61,265 bases of DNA from a virus. A program made the position numbers and the translations under genes. The stretch spans positions 1 through 61,265 of IMG/VR virus record IMGVR_UViG_3300032164_003159. One strand, written 5' to 3'. A model generated the notes under the pieces. The model was given only the letters and a program-made list of their open reading frames with translations, made no database searches and had not been told where the DNA came from. Of this stretch, positions 6,393 to 12,832 are shown piece after piece. Numbering within the stretch: position 1 is the stretch's first letter; each line of letters begins with the position of its first letter.

Positions 6393-6504
6393 GAATGTAA
6401 ACGGTTTGTTGACGTGTAAACGAAAGGGTTACACCTGTTTAGCAACCGCTCCCCCAACATTTATAATTTAAGCACGATTGCATGTTTGTCAAGGCATTAT
6501 TTCA

Positions 6505-6549
6505 AATTAAATAGAAATAGTGGGACCGGGCGCTGTACCCCGATCCCAC
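6505..6549 (-). terminator. Intrinsic terminator preceded by an anti-SD sequence
   Basis: On the minus strand GTGGGA/TCCCAC with an inner GGG/CCC is followed by TATTTCTATTTAATTT. CCTCCCGG (6549-6556) lies between the stop of the 145-aa gene and the stem. This is the same arrangement as at 2376-2453 and 10335-10374. Confidence 0.75.
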
Positions 6550-6564
6550 CGGGAGGAGCTTGTA

Positions 6565-7002
6565 CTAGGCCGGCTGCACCGTGGAAGCGCCCACCAGTTC
6601 CATGCTCAAATCGGTCGTCACCTTGCCCGAGCAATTGACGATCCGCTCGGCCACCTTCTTGACCTTGGCGATCCGGTTTTCCACCGACCGCTTCAGATCG
6701 TCGGCCAACTCCGCCTGTGCCTCGGGATTGTCCATGGCGGCGATGAATTCCTCCGTCACCACGTTCTGGGTTTCCTTGTTCAGCTTGTTGGCGAACAGGC
6801 AGGCGAGAAGCTTCCAATCCACCGTGATCTTGTCGCTCACCGTCTGGGTGTAGTCCTCGCCCTTCTTGATCAGGCCGAGGATGCGGACGAGCAGATCGAT
6901 CTTGTACTCGCCCGGCGCGACCTCTTTGCTCGCCGCGCTCGCCGCCTTGTCCTTCACCACCTTTGCGACTGCCAGGATTGCCTCGTTCGGGAACGTTTTC
7001 AT
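6565..7002 (-). CDS. Hypothetical protein, 145 aa
   Basis: No family recognised. It appears all-helical and charged throughout, with the N-terminal segment FPNEAILAVAKVVKDKAAS. A central stretch (VDWKLLACLFANKLNKETQ) could be a binding helix. The C-terminus ends in small and hydrophobic residues. Tandem promoters (7039-7066 and 7106-7133) and a strong SD suggest high expression. The mRNA ends at the terminator 6505-6549. Confidence 0.78.
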   Translation of the reverse strand: MKTFPNEAILAVAKVVKDKAASAASKEVAPGEYKIDLLVRILGLIKKGEDYTQTVSDKITVDWKLLACLFANKLNKETQNVVTEEFIAAMDNPEAQAELADDLKRSVENRIAKVKKVAERIVNCSGKVTTDLSMELVGASTVQPA

Positions 7003-7038
7003 TTGCTCTCCTCCGGTTTGGGTTTGTCCTACCCTTTC

Positions 7039-7066
7039 ATTATAAGCACTAGCCCTGACATGTCAA
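7039..7066 (-). promoter_or_regulatory. Proximal promoter of the 145-aa gene
   Basis: TTGACA (7061-7066), 16 bp, TATAAT (7039-7044). Confidence 0.82.
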
Positions 7067-7105
7067 CCGCGCTTGTGTTATTTTCATCGGCGCGCTTGCA
7101 CATAT

Positions 7106-7133
7106 ATTATAGATACTTGCACGAAAAAGTAAA
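7106..7133 (-). promoter_or_regulatory. Distal promoter of the 145-aa gene
   Basis: TTTACT (7128-7133), 16 bp, TATAAT (7106-7111). It is in tandem with 7039-7066. Confidence 0.6.
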
Positions 7134-7157
7134 GCAATAAAAAGCTTGATTCTGCCC

Positions 7158-7199
7158 TTGACAAGTTTAGTTTAGTGCTTAAATTACTATGTAAGGGGA
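7158..7199 (+). promoter_or_regulatory. Plus-strand promoter family, copy 3
   Basis: TTGACA, 14 bp, GTGCTTAAATTACTATG, then TAAGGGGA. It points into the 3' end of the 123-aa minus gene. Confidence 0.65.
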
Positions 7200-7293
7200 G
7201 CGTGTGAAAACTAGGTGCTTTTCGGGGCTTTACTTAGCGCCCGCTCGTTCTTATAATGTATACGAAGGATTGCGCGGTATATACTTTGGCGGG

Positions 7294-7665
7294 TTAGCGC
7301 TTCTCGGAAATGTGTCCTTGTGGCTTGTTATGCAAGAACGCCTCTGCGGAACTCCAGTAGGTATTGCACGCAGCGCAGGCGATATGGATCAGATCCTCGT
7401 CGTAGCAATCCTCCGTCTCAAGCCGCGTATCTATACCATCCTCGTCGATGTTTGTCACAATGTAGTCCACATGCTTGTCGAAGGCGGCCCAGATAGTTCC
7501 ACGCGCCCCGCACCTCGTACACTTTAGTGGGGTAACTGCGCAGAATGGACACTTCTCCGAAGGTAACCATTTCTGGTTAGGCTTCTTTTCCGGATAGATA
7601 ATCTCACGCTTGCACTCCTTGCACCTGACCGTATACTTGTCCTCGGTTTCTCTGCGCTGACTCAT
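7294..7665 (-). CDS. Zinc-ribbon protein, 123 aa
   Basis: Three or four CxxC knuckles are visible: RCKECKREI (about residue 15), KCPFCAVTPLKCTRCGARG (about 38-56) and IACAACNTYW (about 94-103). A PEKKPNQKW linker lies between the first two. This suggests two zinc ribbons, probably for nucleic-acid or protein binding. No specific family is recognised. It has its own promoter (7688-7715) and a CCGGGAGG site. Confidence 0.82.
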   Translation of the reverse strand: MSQRRETEDKYTVRCKECKREIIYPEKKPNQKWLPSEKCPFCAVTPLKCTRCGARGTIWAAFDKHVDYIVTNIDEDGIDTRLETEDCYDEDLIHIACAACNTYWSSAEAFLHNKPQGHISEKR

Positions 7666-7687
7666 TTTCCACCTCCCGGTTATTTAC

Positions 7688-7715
7688 ATTATAAATACGT
7701 TTTGGTTTTTGTAAA
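7688..7715 (-). promoter_or_regulatory. Promoter of the zinc-ribbon gene
   Basis: TTTACA (7710-7715), 16 bp, TATAAT (7688-7693). Confidence 0.8.
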
Positions 7716-7750
7716 GCCGCTTAGGTACGTATGCGCTCGGAGCCGCTTTG

Positions 7751-7847
7751 CCGCCTGTTCCCCTTGCCCTTTTTGCGGCAGGCGGTCTTATTAGCCTCCC
7801 GCTTGTGATCCCTGTGCCTGCCTGCTTTGCGGCAGAGTCCGGGGATC
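7751..7847. other. Hairpin-rich intergenic segment
   Basis: Two stem-loops lie between genes. One is CCGCCTG (7751-7757) with CAGGCGG (7779-7785). The other is GATCCC (7807-7812) with GGGATC (7842-7847), enclosing CTGCC/GGCAG. A minus-strand GGGAGG (about 7795-7800) is not followed by a start codon. No open frame of note is present. It may be the 3' structure of the 78-aa gene's mRNA or a small RNA. Confidence 0.45.
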
Positions 7848-7865
7848 GCGTAGGGGTTGCGCACT

Positions 7866-8102
7866 TTACTCCGTTTTCTCATTCAACACCTTCGGATCTT
7901 TCCTCGGCCACTTCCCCTGCAACTGCCCGCATTCCAGGCAGACCTTGATCTCTACGTAATCCCCGAAGCCCTCGTCACCGATCCCGCAGTCGGTCGGCAC
8001 GTAGCCGTCGTGCTCCTTGTCACCCATCCGAACGAAGCACAGGTCAGAGCACTTCGCGGTCACGTCCAGCACTCTCTCACTCTTGCATTTCTGACAGGTC
8101 AT
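7866..8102 (-). CDS. Small zinc-binding protein, 78 aa
   Basis: CQKCKSERVLDVTAKCSDLC (residues 3-22) and KVCLECGQLQGKWP (about 55-68) give two cysteine pairs, a zinc-ribbon pattern common in phage hypothetical proteins. An acidic segment around PTDCGIGDEGFGDYVE separates them. It has its own promoter (8132-8159) and an SD; the stop is TAA. Function unknown. Confidence 0.8.
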   Translation of the reverse strand: MTCQKCKSERVLDVTAKCSDLCFVRMGDKEHDGYVPTDCGIGDEGFGDYVEIKVCLECGQLQGKWPRKDPKVLNEKTE

Positions 8103-8131
8103 AGTATCCTCCCGGTTAGTGTTACAGAGAT

Positions 8132-8159
8132 ATTATAGGGCTAATGTTTAGTTTGTCAA
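8132..8159 (-). promoter_or_regulatory. Promoter of the 78-aa zinc protein gene
   Basis: TTGACA (8154-8159), 16 bp, TATAAT (8132-8137). The methyltransferase stop TAA ends 1-2 nt upstream of the -35. Confidence 0.85.
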
Positions 8160-8160
8160 G

Positions 8161-8718
8161 TTATCGCGGTGCTTTTATAACGCATGCGCACGCTTTGCCA
8201 AACTTCTGCGGAGGAAAACGATAGGAGTCCCACAGGTTGGGCAATCCTTTGATTAGGTAGGAAAGCTGGGCGTAGTCCAGCCCGCACTGAAACGTGCCGG
8301 TGCCTGTCAGGAAACCATCGGAGCATGCCTTCCACGGTTTACCATCGCGCTCGGCTCTGCGAGCGTGCTGCGAGACACACGAGATCGGGCGGGTGGCGAT
8401 GATTAGCCGGCCACCCGGCTTGACATGGGACCATGCCCGCCGCAACACGACGCTGCGGTCAACCGGGCGCAGGACGTTCAACACGTAGAACATTAGGACG
8501 GTGGGAAATGTTCCGCGAGGGAAGGCAGTGTAAACTGGATTGTTAGGGTCGTATCCAATTGCAGGAAATCCCCCGTAATTCAGCGTGTCAACATCCATGC
8601 CACGGCCACAACCGAAGTCCAGGATCGGGCTGTTGAGTAGCACAGGATTGGAAAGAAGTCCTTGCAGCGGCTTGCTCGGCTTCGTGCGCGCCATGGCCGT
8701 TAGCTTACTCTTGTCCAT
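8161..8718 (-). CDS. Class I SAM-dependent methyltransferase, 185 aa
   Basis: Motif I is ILDFGCGRGMD (about residues 32-42). An acidic motif II region is IGYDPNNP. The motif IV area is VLMFYVLNVL, followed by HVKPGGRLIIATRP, the usual post-motif strand. A C-terminal CGLDYAQLSYLI could be substrate-binding. The substrate is not evident; short phage methyltransferases like this act on DNA, RNA or small molecules. It lies in a one-gene cassette with promoter 8742-8769. Confidence 0.88.
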   Translation of the reverse strand: MDKSKLTAMARTKPSKPLQGLLSNPVLLNSPILDFGCGRGMDVDTLNYGGFPAIGYDPNNPVYTAFPRGTFPTVLMFYVLNVLRPVDRSVVLRRAWSHVKPGGRLIIATRPISCVSQHARRAERDGKPWKACSDGFLTGTGTFQCGLDYAQLSYLIKGLPNLWDSYRFPPQKFGKACACVIKAPR

Positions 8719-8741
8719 GATCGCCTCCCGGTTACAAATAC

Positions 8742-8769
8742 ATTATGTGTATGATCTTTAGTTTGTCAA
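8742..8769 (-). promoter_or_regulatory. Promoter of the methyltransferase gene; contains the upstream gene's stop codon
   Basis: TTGACA (8764-8769), 16 bp, CATAAT (8742-8747). TGA at 8766-8768 is the stop of the 66-aa gene. Confidence 0.8.
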
Positions 8770-8966
8770 GCTTGCCCGAACAGTGTAACCGGACCGCACA
8801 GGATGGTCTTATAGTAGAAATCCAACGTCCGCCCGCCTAGGATCGCCGTTCGCTCTGACTCGAATCCTTTTGAAAACCCGTAGTAGTTCACTCGAAGGAT
8901 CAACGATGCAAGCATTACTTCTTGCTGGGTTGGTTCCGAAATCGGCTTTAGCTCTTGTGCGTACAT
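8766..8966 (-). CDS. Hypothetical protein, 66 aa
   Basis: Not recognised. The start at 8966 follows an AAGGAGAT site rather than the usual CCGGGAGG. A longer upstream frame would cross the promoter and is rejected. The protein is mostly helical with many aromatics (LRVNYYGFSKGFES, DFYYKTILC). Its stop is embedded in the next -35 box. Confidence 0.7.
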   Translation of the reverse strand: MYAQELKPISEPTQQEVMLASLILRVNYYGFSKGFESERTAILGGRTLDFYYKTILCGPVTLFGQA

Positions 8967-8985
8967 GGCGATCTCCTTCTGTTGT

Positions 8986-9014
8986 ATTATAAGCACTCTT
9001 GTTGTAAATGTTAA
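8986..9014 (-). promoter_or_regulatory. Promoter of the 66-aa gene
   Basis: TTAACA (9009-9014), 17 bp, TATAAT (8986-8991). This is one of the few promoters here without the 16-bp spacer. Confidence 0.6.
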
Positions 9015-9580
9015 GCCCTGGTGTGATTCTCGTTGCATTCCGGGCAGGAAGAGCCGATTACGTCCTTTACACACAACACTTGATGCGGCGTTGTCAATAT
9101 CCTTCTGGAGCACCGGAAGGTTCCAAAGCCGTTGACGCTAACCCGCAATGGGCGCACGGTTAACACTGTGAGCACTCGCCCGTCACTGAGCTTGAACATC
9201 TCACCGACCGTGACCTTGCGGTTGACCTGTGCGGCGTGTTTGCGCACTTCTCCCCGCCACTTCTCGTTTGTGTTGCCCGTGCCGTCCTCTTGAACCATAT
9301 CCAGGAACTTGATCGGGCAAGAGTAGTGACACGGCCCCATGGATTCTTCCATATCCTTGTAGCCCCATCCGAACGCTCCATTACTCCCCAGGATGTCACA
9401 CTCGATGAACCGCCCGACTTGATCCGTATCCTTGCGCGTCACTTCCCAAACGATCCACAAGATGTTACCCCGAACACACTTGGCCAAAGAGATCCCCTTG
9501 GCCACTTGGGTATGCCACTCCTTGCAACGATCTTGGATTAGGCTCTTCTTTGTCTCGCCGTGTGTAAACGTCCAGCCCAT
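9011..9580 (-). CDS. DUF6927-like protein, 189 aa
   Basis: The N-terminus MGWTFTHGETKKSLIQDRCK matches a family of phage and plasmid proteins starting MGWxFTxGxTrxxLI (DUF6927-like). GWGYKDMEESMGPCHYSCP near residue 75 is the second conserved block (GYKDMDESMGP). The C-terminal CPECNENH is a half zinc knuckle. Function unknown; the full length suggests an intact gene. It is transcribed from 9609-9636. Confidence 0.78.
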   Translation of the reverse strand: MGWTFTHGETKKSLIQDRCKEWHTQVAKGISLAKCVRGNILWIVWEVTRKDTDQVGRFIECDILGSNGAFGWGYKDMEESMGPCHYSCPIKFLDMVQEDGTGNTNEKWRGEVRKHAAQVNRKVTVGEMFKLSDGRVLTVLTVRPLRVSVNGFGTFRCSRRILTTPHQVLCVKDVIGSSCPECNENHTRA

Positions 9581-9608
9581 GGTTCACCTCCCGGTTATCT
9601 ACACAACT

Positions 9609-9636
9609 ATTATAGGACCGATCCTTGGCTTGTCAA
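9609..9636 (-). promoter_or_regulatory. Promoter of the DUF6927-like gene
   Basis: TTGACA (9631-9636), 16 bp, TATAAT (9609-9614), directly downstream of the tRNA-Met 3' end. Confidence 0.85.
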
Positions 9637-9637
9637 A

Positions 9638-9708
9638 TGGGCCTGCTGTGAATCGAACACAGTCCTAACCGTTATGAGCGGCTGGCTCTACCTTTGAGCT
9701 ACAGGCCC
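9638..9708 (-). tRNA. tRNA-Met (anticodon CAT)
   Basis: A full cloverleaf can be drawn. Acceptor GGGCCTG pairs with CAGGCCC, discriminator A. The D-arm is GCTC/GAGC. The anticodon stem AGCCG/CGGTT carries loop CTCATAA with anticodon CAT. The T-arm is CTGTG/CACAG with loop TTCGATT. It is 71 nt with no encoded CCA. CAT could also be an Ile tRNA modified to lysidine, which cannot be told apart by eye. It lies 5 nt after the stop of the 76-aa gene and shares its promoter. Confidence 0.93.
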
Positions 9709-9713
9709 GATCT

Positions 9714-9944
9714 TTACTTGCCCTTGTCCCAATCCGGCCCGCTCATTACCTCGAACAGGTTGGTATCCACGTACACCCCGACGAAGGCGTTGCCCTTGTC
9801 GGTGCCCGCCTGCTGGCGCTCGTGTAGATCGCCTGCGGTGTCCTGCGCCTCTTCGATCATATCCTGCGGATCTTCAAGCGTCCAGCCGCGCTTCTTAAGG
9901 GCCGCTGCTTCCTTCTTTGTCACCAGTCCGAATAGATATGCCAT
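9714..9944 (-). CDS. Hypothetical protein, 76 aa
   Basis: Not recognised. The N-terminal part is helical and basic (YLFGLVTKKEAAALKKRGW), the middle is acidic (DPQDMIEEAQDTAGDLHE), and the C-terminal part is mixed. It is co-transcribed with the tRNA-Met immediately downstream, from promoter 9973-10000. Confidence 0.75.
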   Translation of the reverse strand: MAYLFGLVTKKEAAALKKRGWTLEDPQDMIEEAQDTAGDLHERQQAGTDKGNAFVGVYVDTNLFEVMSGPDWDKGK

Positions 9945-9972
9945 GGTTTGCCTCCCGGTTATCTACACAACT

Positions 9973-10000
9973 ATTATAGGCACGATCCGAAGCTTGTCAA
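9973..10000 (-). promoter_or_regulatory. Promoter of the 76-aa gene and tRNA-Met; contains the upstream gene's stop codon
   Basis: TTGACA (9995-10000), 16 bp, TATAAT (9973-9978). TGA at 9997-9999 ends the 68-aa gene. Confidence 0.85.
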
Positions 10001-10203
10001 TCTTCCGGCCACAGCACGAGGGCCGCTTGTTCCTTGGCAACGGAGCGCCGGAAACTTCCCAGCGTGCGCCGATTGATCTCGACCATGCACTCCGCGATGC
10101 CAGTCAATGGATTGAAGGCATTCCCTTCCGCGTCGATGGACAAAACCACTTCCAGATCCTGATCGAACTTCTTTAACACCTTAATCAAGTCTTTCACTTT
10201 CAT
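9997..10203 (-). CDS. Small phage protein of the MKVKDLI type, 68 aa
   Basis: The opening MKVKDLIKVLKKFDQDLEVV is a widespread phage motif (MKVxDLIxxLxxxdpdxeVv), followed by LSIDAEGNAFNPLTGI. The function of these proteins is unknown; they are thought to be small alpha/beta domains. The start follows CTGGGAGG. It is preceded by a very strong AT-rich promoter. Confidence 0.78.
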   Translation of the reverse strand: MKVKDLIKVLKKFDQDLEVVLSIDAEGNAFNPLTGIAECMVEINRRTLGSFRRSVAKEQAALVLWPED

Positions 10204-10224
10204 GATTGCCTCCCAGTTAGATAT

Positions 10225-10252
10225 ATTATAGTTATAATCTATAGTTTGTCAA
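10225..10252 (-). promoter_or_regulatory. Promoter of the 68-aa MKVKDLI gene
   Basis: TTGACA (10247-10252), 16 bp, TATAAT (10225-10230). Confidence 0.85.
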
Positions 10253-10266
10253 GTACAACTAATATC

Positions 10267-10308
10267 TTGACATTAGCTAAACGATGCTTAAATTACTATG
10301 TAAGGGGA
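10267..10308 (+). promoter_or_regulatory. Plus-strand promoter family, copy 4
   Basis: TTGACA, 14 bp, ATGCTTAAATTACTATG, then TAAGGGGA. It runs into the terminator at 10335-10365. Confidence 0.65.
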
Positions 10309-10334
10309 CTGCTTCCTTATCTATCCTCTTGGCA

Positions 10335-10374
10335 AAGAAAAACCCCCGGCCGAGGGCACCGGGGGTCCGGGAGG
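10335..10374 (-). terminator. Intrinsic terminator preceded by an anti-SD sequence
   Basis: The 7-bp stem CCCCCGG/CCGGGGG (10343-10349 with 10359-10365) is followed on the minus strand by TTTTTCTTT. CCTCCCGG (10367-10374) lies between this stem and the stop codon of the 150-aa gene. Confidence 0.85.
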
Positions 10375-10379
10375 CAATG

Positions 10380-10832
10380 TTACGCCGCCGGGGTGGCGGT
10401 CTGCTCCGCCGGCTCGTCCTTCTTCTGCCGGGGGCCGTACTCCTCGCGCACACGCTTGAGGGTGGAAGAGAAGAAGCCCGCCTTGTCCACCTCGAACGTC
10501 ACGCTGAAGGCCACGGGGAACTCGCAGGCAGTCAACATCTCCTTGACGTCGCCGGTCTTGTTGAACAGCGCACCGACCGCCTTCTCCCACGCTTCCTTGC
10601 CCTTGTTGATGCGAGGCGTCTCGGAGCGGGGTATGACCACACGCTTCCCATATAGATATCCTGCCAGGTTGATCAACCCGGCCTCGATTGCCATGGCCTT
10701 GCGCTGCTCTTCCGGGATCTTGGCCAGCAACGCCTTCATCTGGGCCACGGGATCGTTCAGCACCTGCTCCACCGGATCGTTCTTCTTCGAATTGTCCTGC
10801 ACGTGGATCTTCTTGTTTTCCTTGTGGCGCAT
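10380..10832 (-). CDS. Hypothetical protein, 150 aa, sharing a peptide with the 375-aa zinc protein
   Basis: No family recognised. The first 30 residues are basic and polar, and the middle is helical. INLAGYLYGKRVVIPRSE at about residues 51-68 shares LAGYLYGKRVVIP with the 13727-14854 protein. A 42-bp stretch of DNA encoding it (10630-10671) is identical to 14322-14363. The C-terminal part has a beta-rich segment (FPVAFSVTFEVDKAGFF) and a low-complexity tail. It has its own promoter, SD and terminator. Confidence 0.8.
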   Translation of the reverse strand: MRHKENKKIHVQDNSKKNDPVEQVLNDPVAQMKALLAKIPEEQRKAMAIEAGLINLAGYLYGKRVVIPRSETPRINKGKEAWEKAVGALFNKTGDVKEMLTACEFPVAFSVTFEVDKAGFFSSTLKRVREEYGPRQKKDEPAEQTATPAA

Positions 10833-10873
10833 ATCAACCTCCCGTTTGGTTGGGCTTGATTGCCCATGTTCCT

Positions 10874-10901
10874 ATTATAAGCACCGATACGATCTTGTCA
10901 A
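10874..10901 (-). promoter_or_regulatory. Promoter of the 150-aa gene
   Basis: TTGACA (10896-10901), 16 bp, TATAAT (10874-10879). Confidence 0.85.
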
Positions 10902-10911
10902 CCGAATCTTT

Positions 10912-11268
10912 TTACTTTCCCACTTGCTCGTCCCACTTGCCTGCGATCTTGACCGCCCATTCGTTCCGGGCATCGAAATCGTGCTTGCGGTATTCCCGGA
11001 AGAAATTCCACAGCATGTTGAAAAGTTCGCCTTGCAGGTAACGATGTTGAAAGTTCATGGCATCGGCTAGCGCCGTCCCGATCTCCTTGCCATCGCCGCC
11101 GTTCAGCGCATCGCACAGGCCTGCGACATGCTCCCTGGCGAACGATTCCAGACTCCCCTTTTGCACGGTTGCCTTGCACTCCGTACACACGTTCTGGACC
11201 TGGCCGCCGCCGGTCAGGTAGGCAGTTCCCAGACTTTCTTTTTCCTTGTGGCACCTGTAGCATTTCAT
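10912..11268 (-). CDS. Zinc-binding protein, 118 aa
   Basis: The N-terminal MKCYRCHKEKESLGTAYLTG and VCTECKATVQ give CxxC-x(~24)-CxxC, a small zinc ribbon. The remaining 80 residues are helical, with acidic and aromatic surfaces (MNFQHRYLQGELFNMLWNFF). The role is unknown. Such ribbons plus a helical tail could bind host RNA polymerase or RNA, but that is speculation. Promoter 11293-11320. Confidence 0.8.
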   Translation of the reverse strand: MKCYRCHKEKESLGTAYLTGGGQVQNVCTECKATVQKGSLESFAREHVAGLCDALNGGDGKEIGTALADAMNFQHRYLQGELFNMLWNFFREYRKHDFDARNEWAVKIAGKWDEQVGK

Positions 11269-11292
11269 TTTCGTTACCTCCCGGTTACGATC

Positions 11293-11320
11293 ATTATATG
11301 TATCTATCGTTGCTTGTCAA
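11293..11320 (-). promoter_or_regulatory. Promoter of the 118-aa zinc protein gene
   Basis: TTGACA (11315-11320), 16 bp, TATAAT (11293-11298). The stop of the 100-aa gene ends 4 nt before it. Confidence 0.85.
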
Positions 11321-11323
11321 TCC

Positions 11324-11626
11324 TTAGCTGCGGTGTTTGAAGCAAAAGGAATAAGCATTCGAGAAGTCCACGGTGACCTCCGGCTTGCGCTGTACCATAT
11401 CGTCGATCTTGCTTGCGAACAGCACGGCAATCGGGTGATGGTTGATCCAATCGGTTCCCTTGCCCAACCGCCGGGCATCCTCGCACAGGATTGACATAAC
11501 CCGCGCGAAGGAATGGACCACGCCTGACAGGTTGCAAGCGTCCTGGATGATCAAAGCATCGCCGCAGAACTCTGACACACCGTCTGACACGTCGCCGTAT
11601 TCCTTTTCGGTCGCTTCAAGGTTCAT
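11324..11626 (-). CDS. Hypothetical protein, 100 aa
   Basis: Not recognised. The start at 11626 is fixed by CCGGGAGG; a longer frame to 11683 would include the promoter. The acidic N-terminus (ATEKEYGDVSDGVSEFCGD) is followed by helices with several cysteines. Its upstream region (11627-11731) duplicates that of the 76-aa gene at 3697-3927, although the two proteins are unrelated. Confidence 0.72.
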   Translation of the reverse strand: MNLEATEKEYGDVSDGVSEFCGDALIIQDACNLSGVVHSFARVMSILCEDARRLGKGTDWINHHPIAVLFASKIDDMVQRKPEVTVDFSNAYSFCFKHRS

Positions 11627-11731
11627 GGTAGCCTCCCGGTTAGATATATTATAAGCATATAAATAAACTTGTAAAGAGTACATTATCTCTTGACAAAAAC
11701 CAGTTAGTGCTTAAATTACTATGTAAGGGGA
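11627..11731. repeat. Back-to-back divergent promoter cassette, copy B
   Basis: Near-identical to 3928-4033. It holds a minus promoter (TTTACA 11670-11675, 16 bp, TATAAT 11648-11653) and a plus promoter starting TTGACA at 11690. Confidence 0.75.
11690..11731 (+). promoter_or_regulatory. Plus-strand promoter family, copy 5
   Basis: TTGACA, 14 bp, GTGCTTAAATTACTATG, then TAAGGGGA. It faces the 3' end of the minus-strand RNA at 11759-11915. Confidence 0.65.
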
Positions 11732-11758
11732 GCATGTGAAAATCAAAACTAAATAGAC

Positions 11759-11915
11759 TGGCATAGGCGAGGAGTCTCACCCGCTTGGGCTTTACCAGAA
11801 CTGGCCCATTTCTAATCCACGGTCAACCAAAGGCGCAGTGTTCTGGACCGTTCCTCCGTCGCACCGTGGGGCCGGGGCGCTGCGGTATCACCCGCTTGTA
11901 GTCCGGCTCTATGCC
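11759..11915 (-). ncRNA. Putative RNA of about 157 nt with tRNA-like terminal helix
   Basis: A consensus promoter (11922-11949) would start transcription at 11915, exactly at GGCATAG. That heptamer pairs with CTATGCC at the far end (about 11760-11766), leaving a single A 3' of the helix, like an acceptor stem with discriminator. A T-rich tail (GTCTATTTAGTTTTGATTTT) follows. AAGCGGGTGA occurs twice, once near each end, followed by AC- or T-arm-like hairpins. There is no SD or start codon. The interior is too long for a tRNA. It may be a tRNA-like or tmRNA-like molecule or an unknown phage RNA. Confidence 0.55.
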
Positions 11916-11921
11916 ATTATT

Positions 11922-11949
11922 ATTATAAGCACGATCTTTAGCTTGTCAA
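11922..11949 (-). promoter_or_regulatory. Promoter of the 157-nt RNA
   Basis: TTGACA (11944-11949), 16 bp, TATAAT (11922-11927), with no ribosome binding site downstream. Confidence 0.82.
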
Positions 11950-11953
11950 TAGA

Positions 11954-12757
11954 TTAGTTCAACGGCTTGCCGGTTGCTCCACCGGGCAGATCGGAGTCCC
12001 TGTAGGCTTTCAGGTGGTTTTTCAACCAAACGTCAATCCGCGACGGCCCAAAGCAATGGTTACAGGTCCGGCATTGCCCGTGCTTAGCAGACACACGGCC
12101 ATGCGAATTGATAATCAGGTTCCACGTTTTCGGGCAGTAAACCATGTTCCCGGTCCGCTCCACCGGATGCAACCCCTTGGGATAGTCGGCCGGCGTGACA
12201 GAGCTTTCAAAGTACATGGTAGACCACCCATGGGCGATCAAGCGCGGGAACATGTGTGCGGTGTACGGATCAACCGATGCCTGGACGAAAGCATTCGGAA
12301 GGATCATAACGTGCCGCTCGATCAAGCGCACAAATTCAGCGTTCCAACCGTGAGACAACCCCGTGGTCCACCGACGGGTAGGAATCCAAAACTTAGTGGT
12401 AGGGTTTTCAAGCACCCAACCGGCCACCTTGTAAACATCCTCCGCCGTATGAAAGGGTTCCCCACGAGTACAGATCCGAACGCGGGCCAGCCCCTTGAAG
12501 GTTGCCGCCGTGATCCGATTCCAGCCTTGATCGTCAACCCCTCCCCGCGACCAGGCTTGACGGGTATACTTGTAAACTTGCGTTGACCGCTGGACGTAGC
12601 AATCGCGACAACCGGCCGTCCTGTGACAGGTCCAACCACCACGATCACAGGCCCAAAGACCGATGGATCCACACTGGCGCAATCCCAGGGCAACGCGGTT
12701 TTTCTTTGCCATCCCGCAAGAGCCGATAGCCGCCTCGCTAACGTGGTATGCCGTCAT
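11954..12757 (-). CDS. Gp88-like phage protein, 267 aa
   Basis: The layout resembles the mycobacteriophage Gp88 family: Cys-rich N-terminal half with TCHRTAGCRDCYVQRS (about residues 43-58), then VRICTRGEPFHTAEDVYKVA, then NPTTKFWIPTRRW, then FVQASVDPY and a C-terminal CRTCNHCF pair. In that family cysteines near CxxxCY and the W-x-x-TR motif are conserved; the biochemical role is unknown. Here the similarity is by motif only. A promoter (12781-12808) and CCGGGAGG precede it, and the 157-nt RNA has its promoter right at its 3' end. Confidence 0.62.
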   Translation of the reverse strand: MTAYHVSEAAIGSCGMAKKNRVALGLRQCGSIGLWACDRGGWTCHRTAGCRDCYVQRSTQVYKYTRQAWSRGGVDDQGWNRITAATFKGLARVRICTRGEPFHTAEDVYKVAGWVLENPTTKFWIPTRRWTTGLSHGWNAEFVRLIERHVMILPNAFVQASVDPYTAHMFPRLIAHGWSTMYFESSVTPADYPKGLHPVERTGNMVYCPKTWNLIINSHGRVSAKHGQCRTCNHCFGPSRIDVWLKNHLKAYRDSDLPGGATGKPLN

Positions 12758-12780
12758 TTTAGCCTCCCGGTTACCAGATC

Positions 12781-12808
12781 ATTATATGTATGATCTTTAG
12801 CTTGTCAA
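12781..12808 (-). promoter_or_regulatory. Promoter of the Gp88-like gene
   Basis: TTGACA (12803-12808), 16 bp, TATAAT (12781-12786). The 11-codon micro-ORF runs through it. Confidence 0.85.
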
Positions 12809-12832
12809 TCGAAGTTTGAATCGTTCGGCCAT
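12797..12832 (-). CDS. Micro-ORF of 11 codons with full promoter and ribosome binding site
   Basis: ATG at 12832 follows GGGAGG and its own promoter (TAGACA 12877-12882, 16 bp, TATAAT 12855-12860). It encodes MAERFKLRLTS and then stops inside the next promoter's spacer. It may be the scar of a deleted cassette gene, with the next promoter fused into the old 5' end. Alternatively it is a leader peptide. Confidence 0.4.
   Translation of the reverse strand: MAERFKLRLTS

Noticed and set aside
7204-7527. A plus-strand frame downstream of plus promoter copy 3
   Set aside because: It has no SD at suitable spacing and is antisense to a clear zinc-ribbon gene with conserved cysteine pairs.
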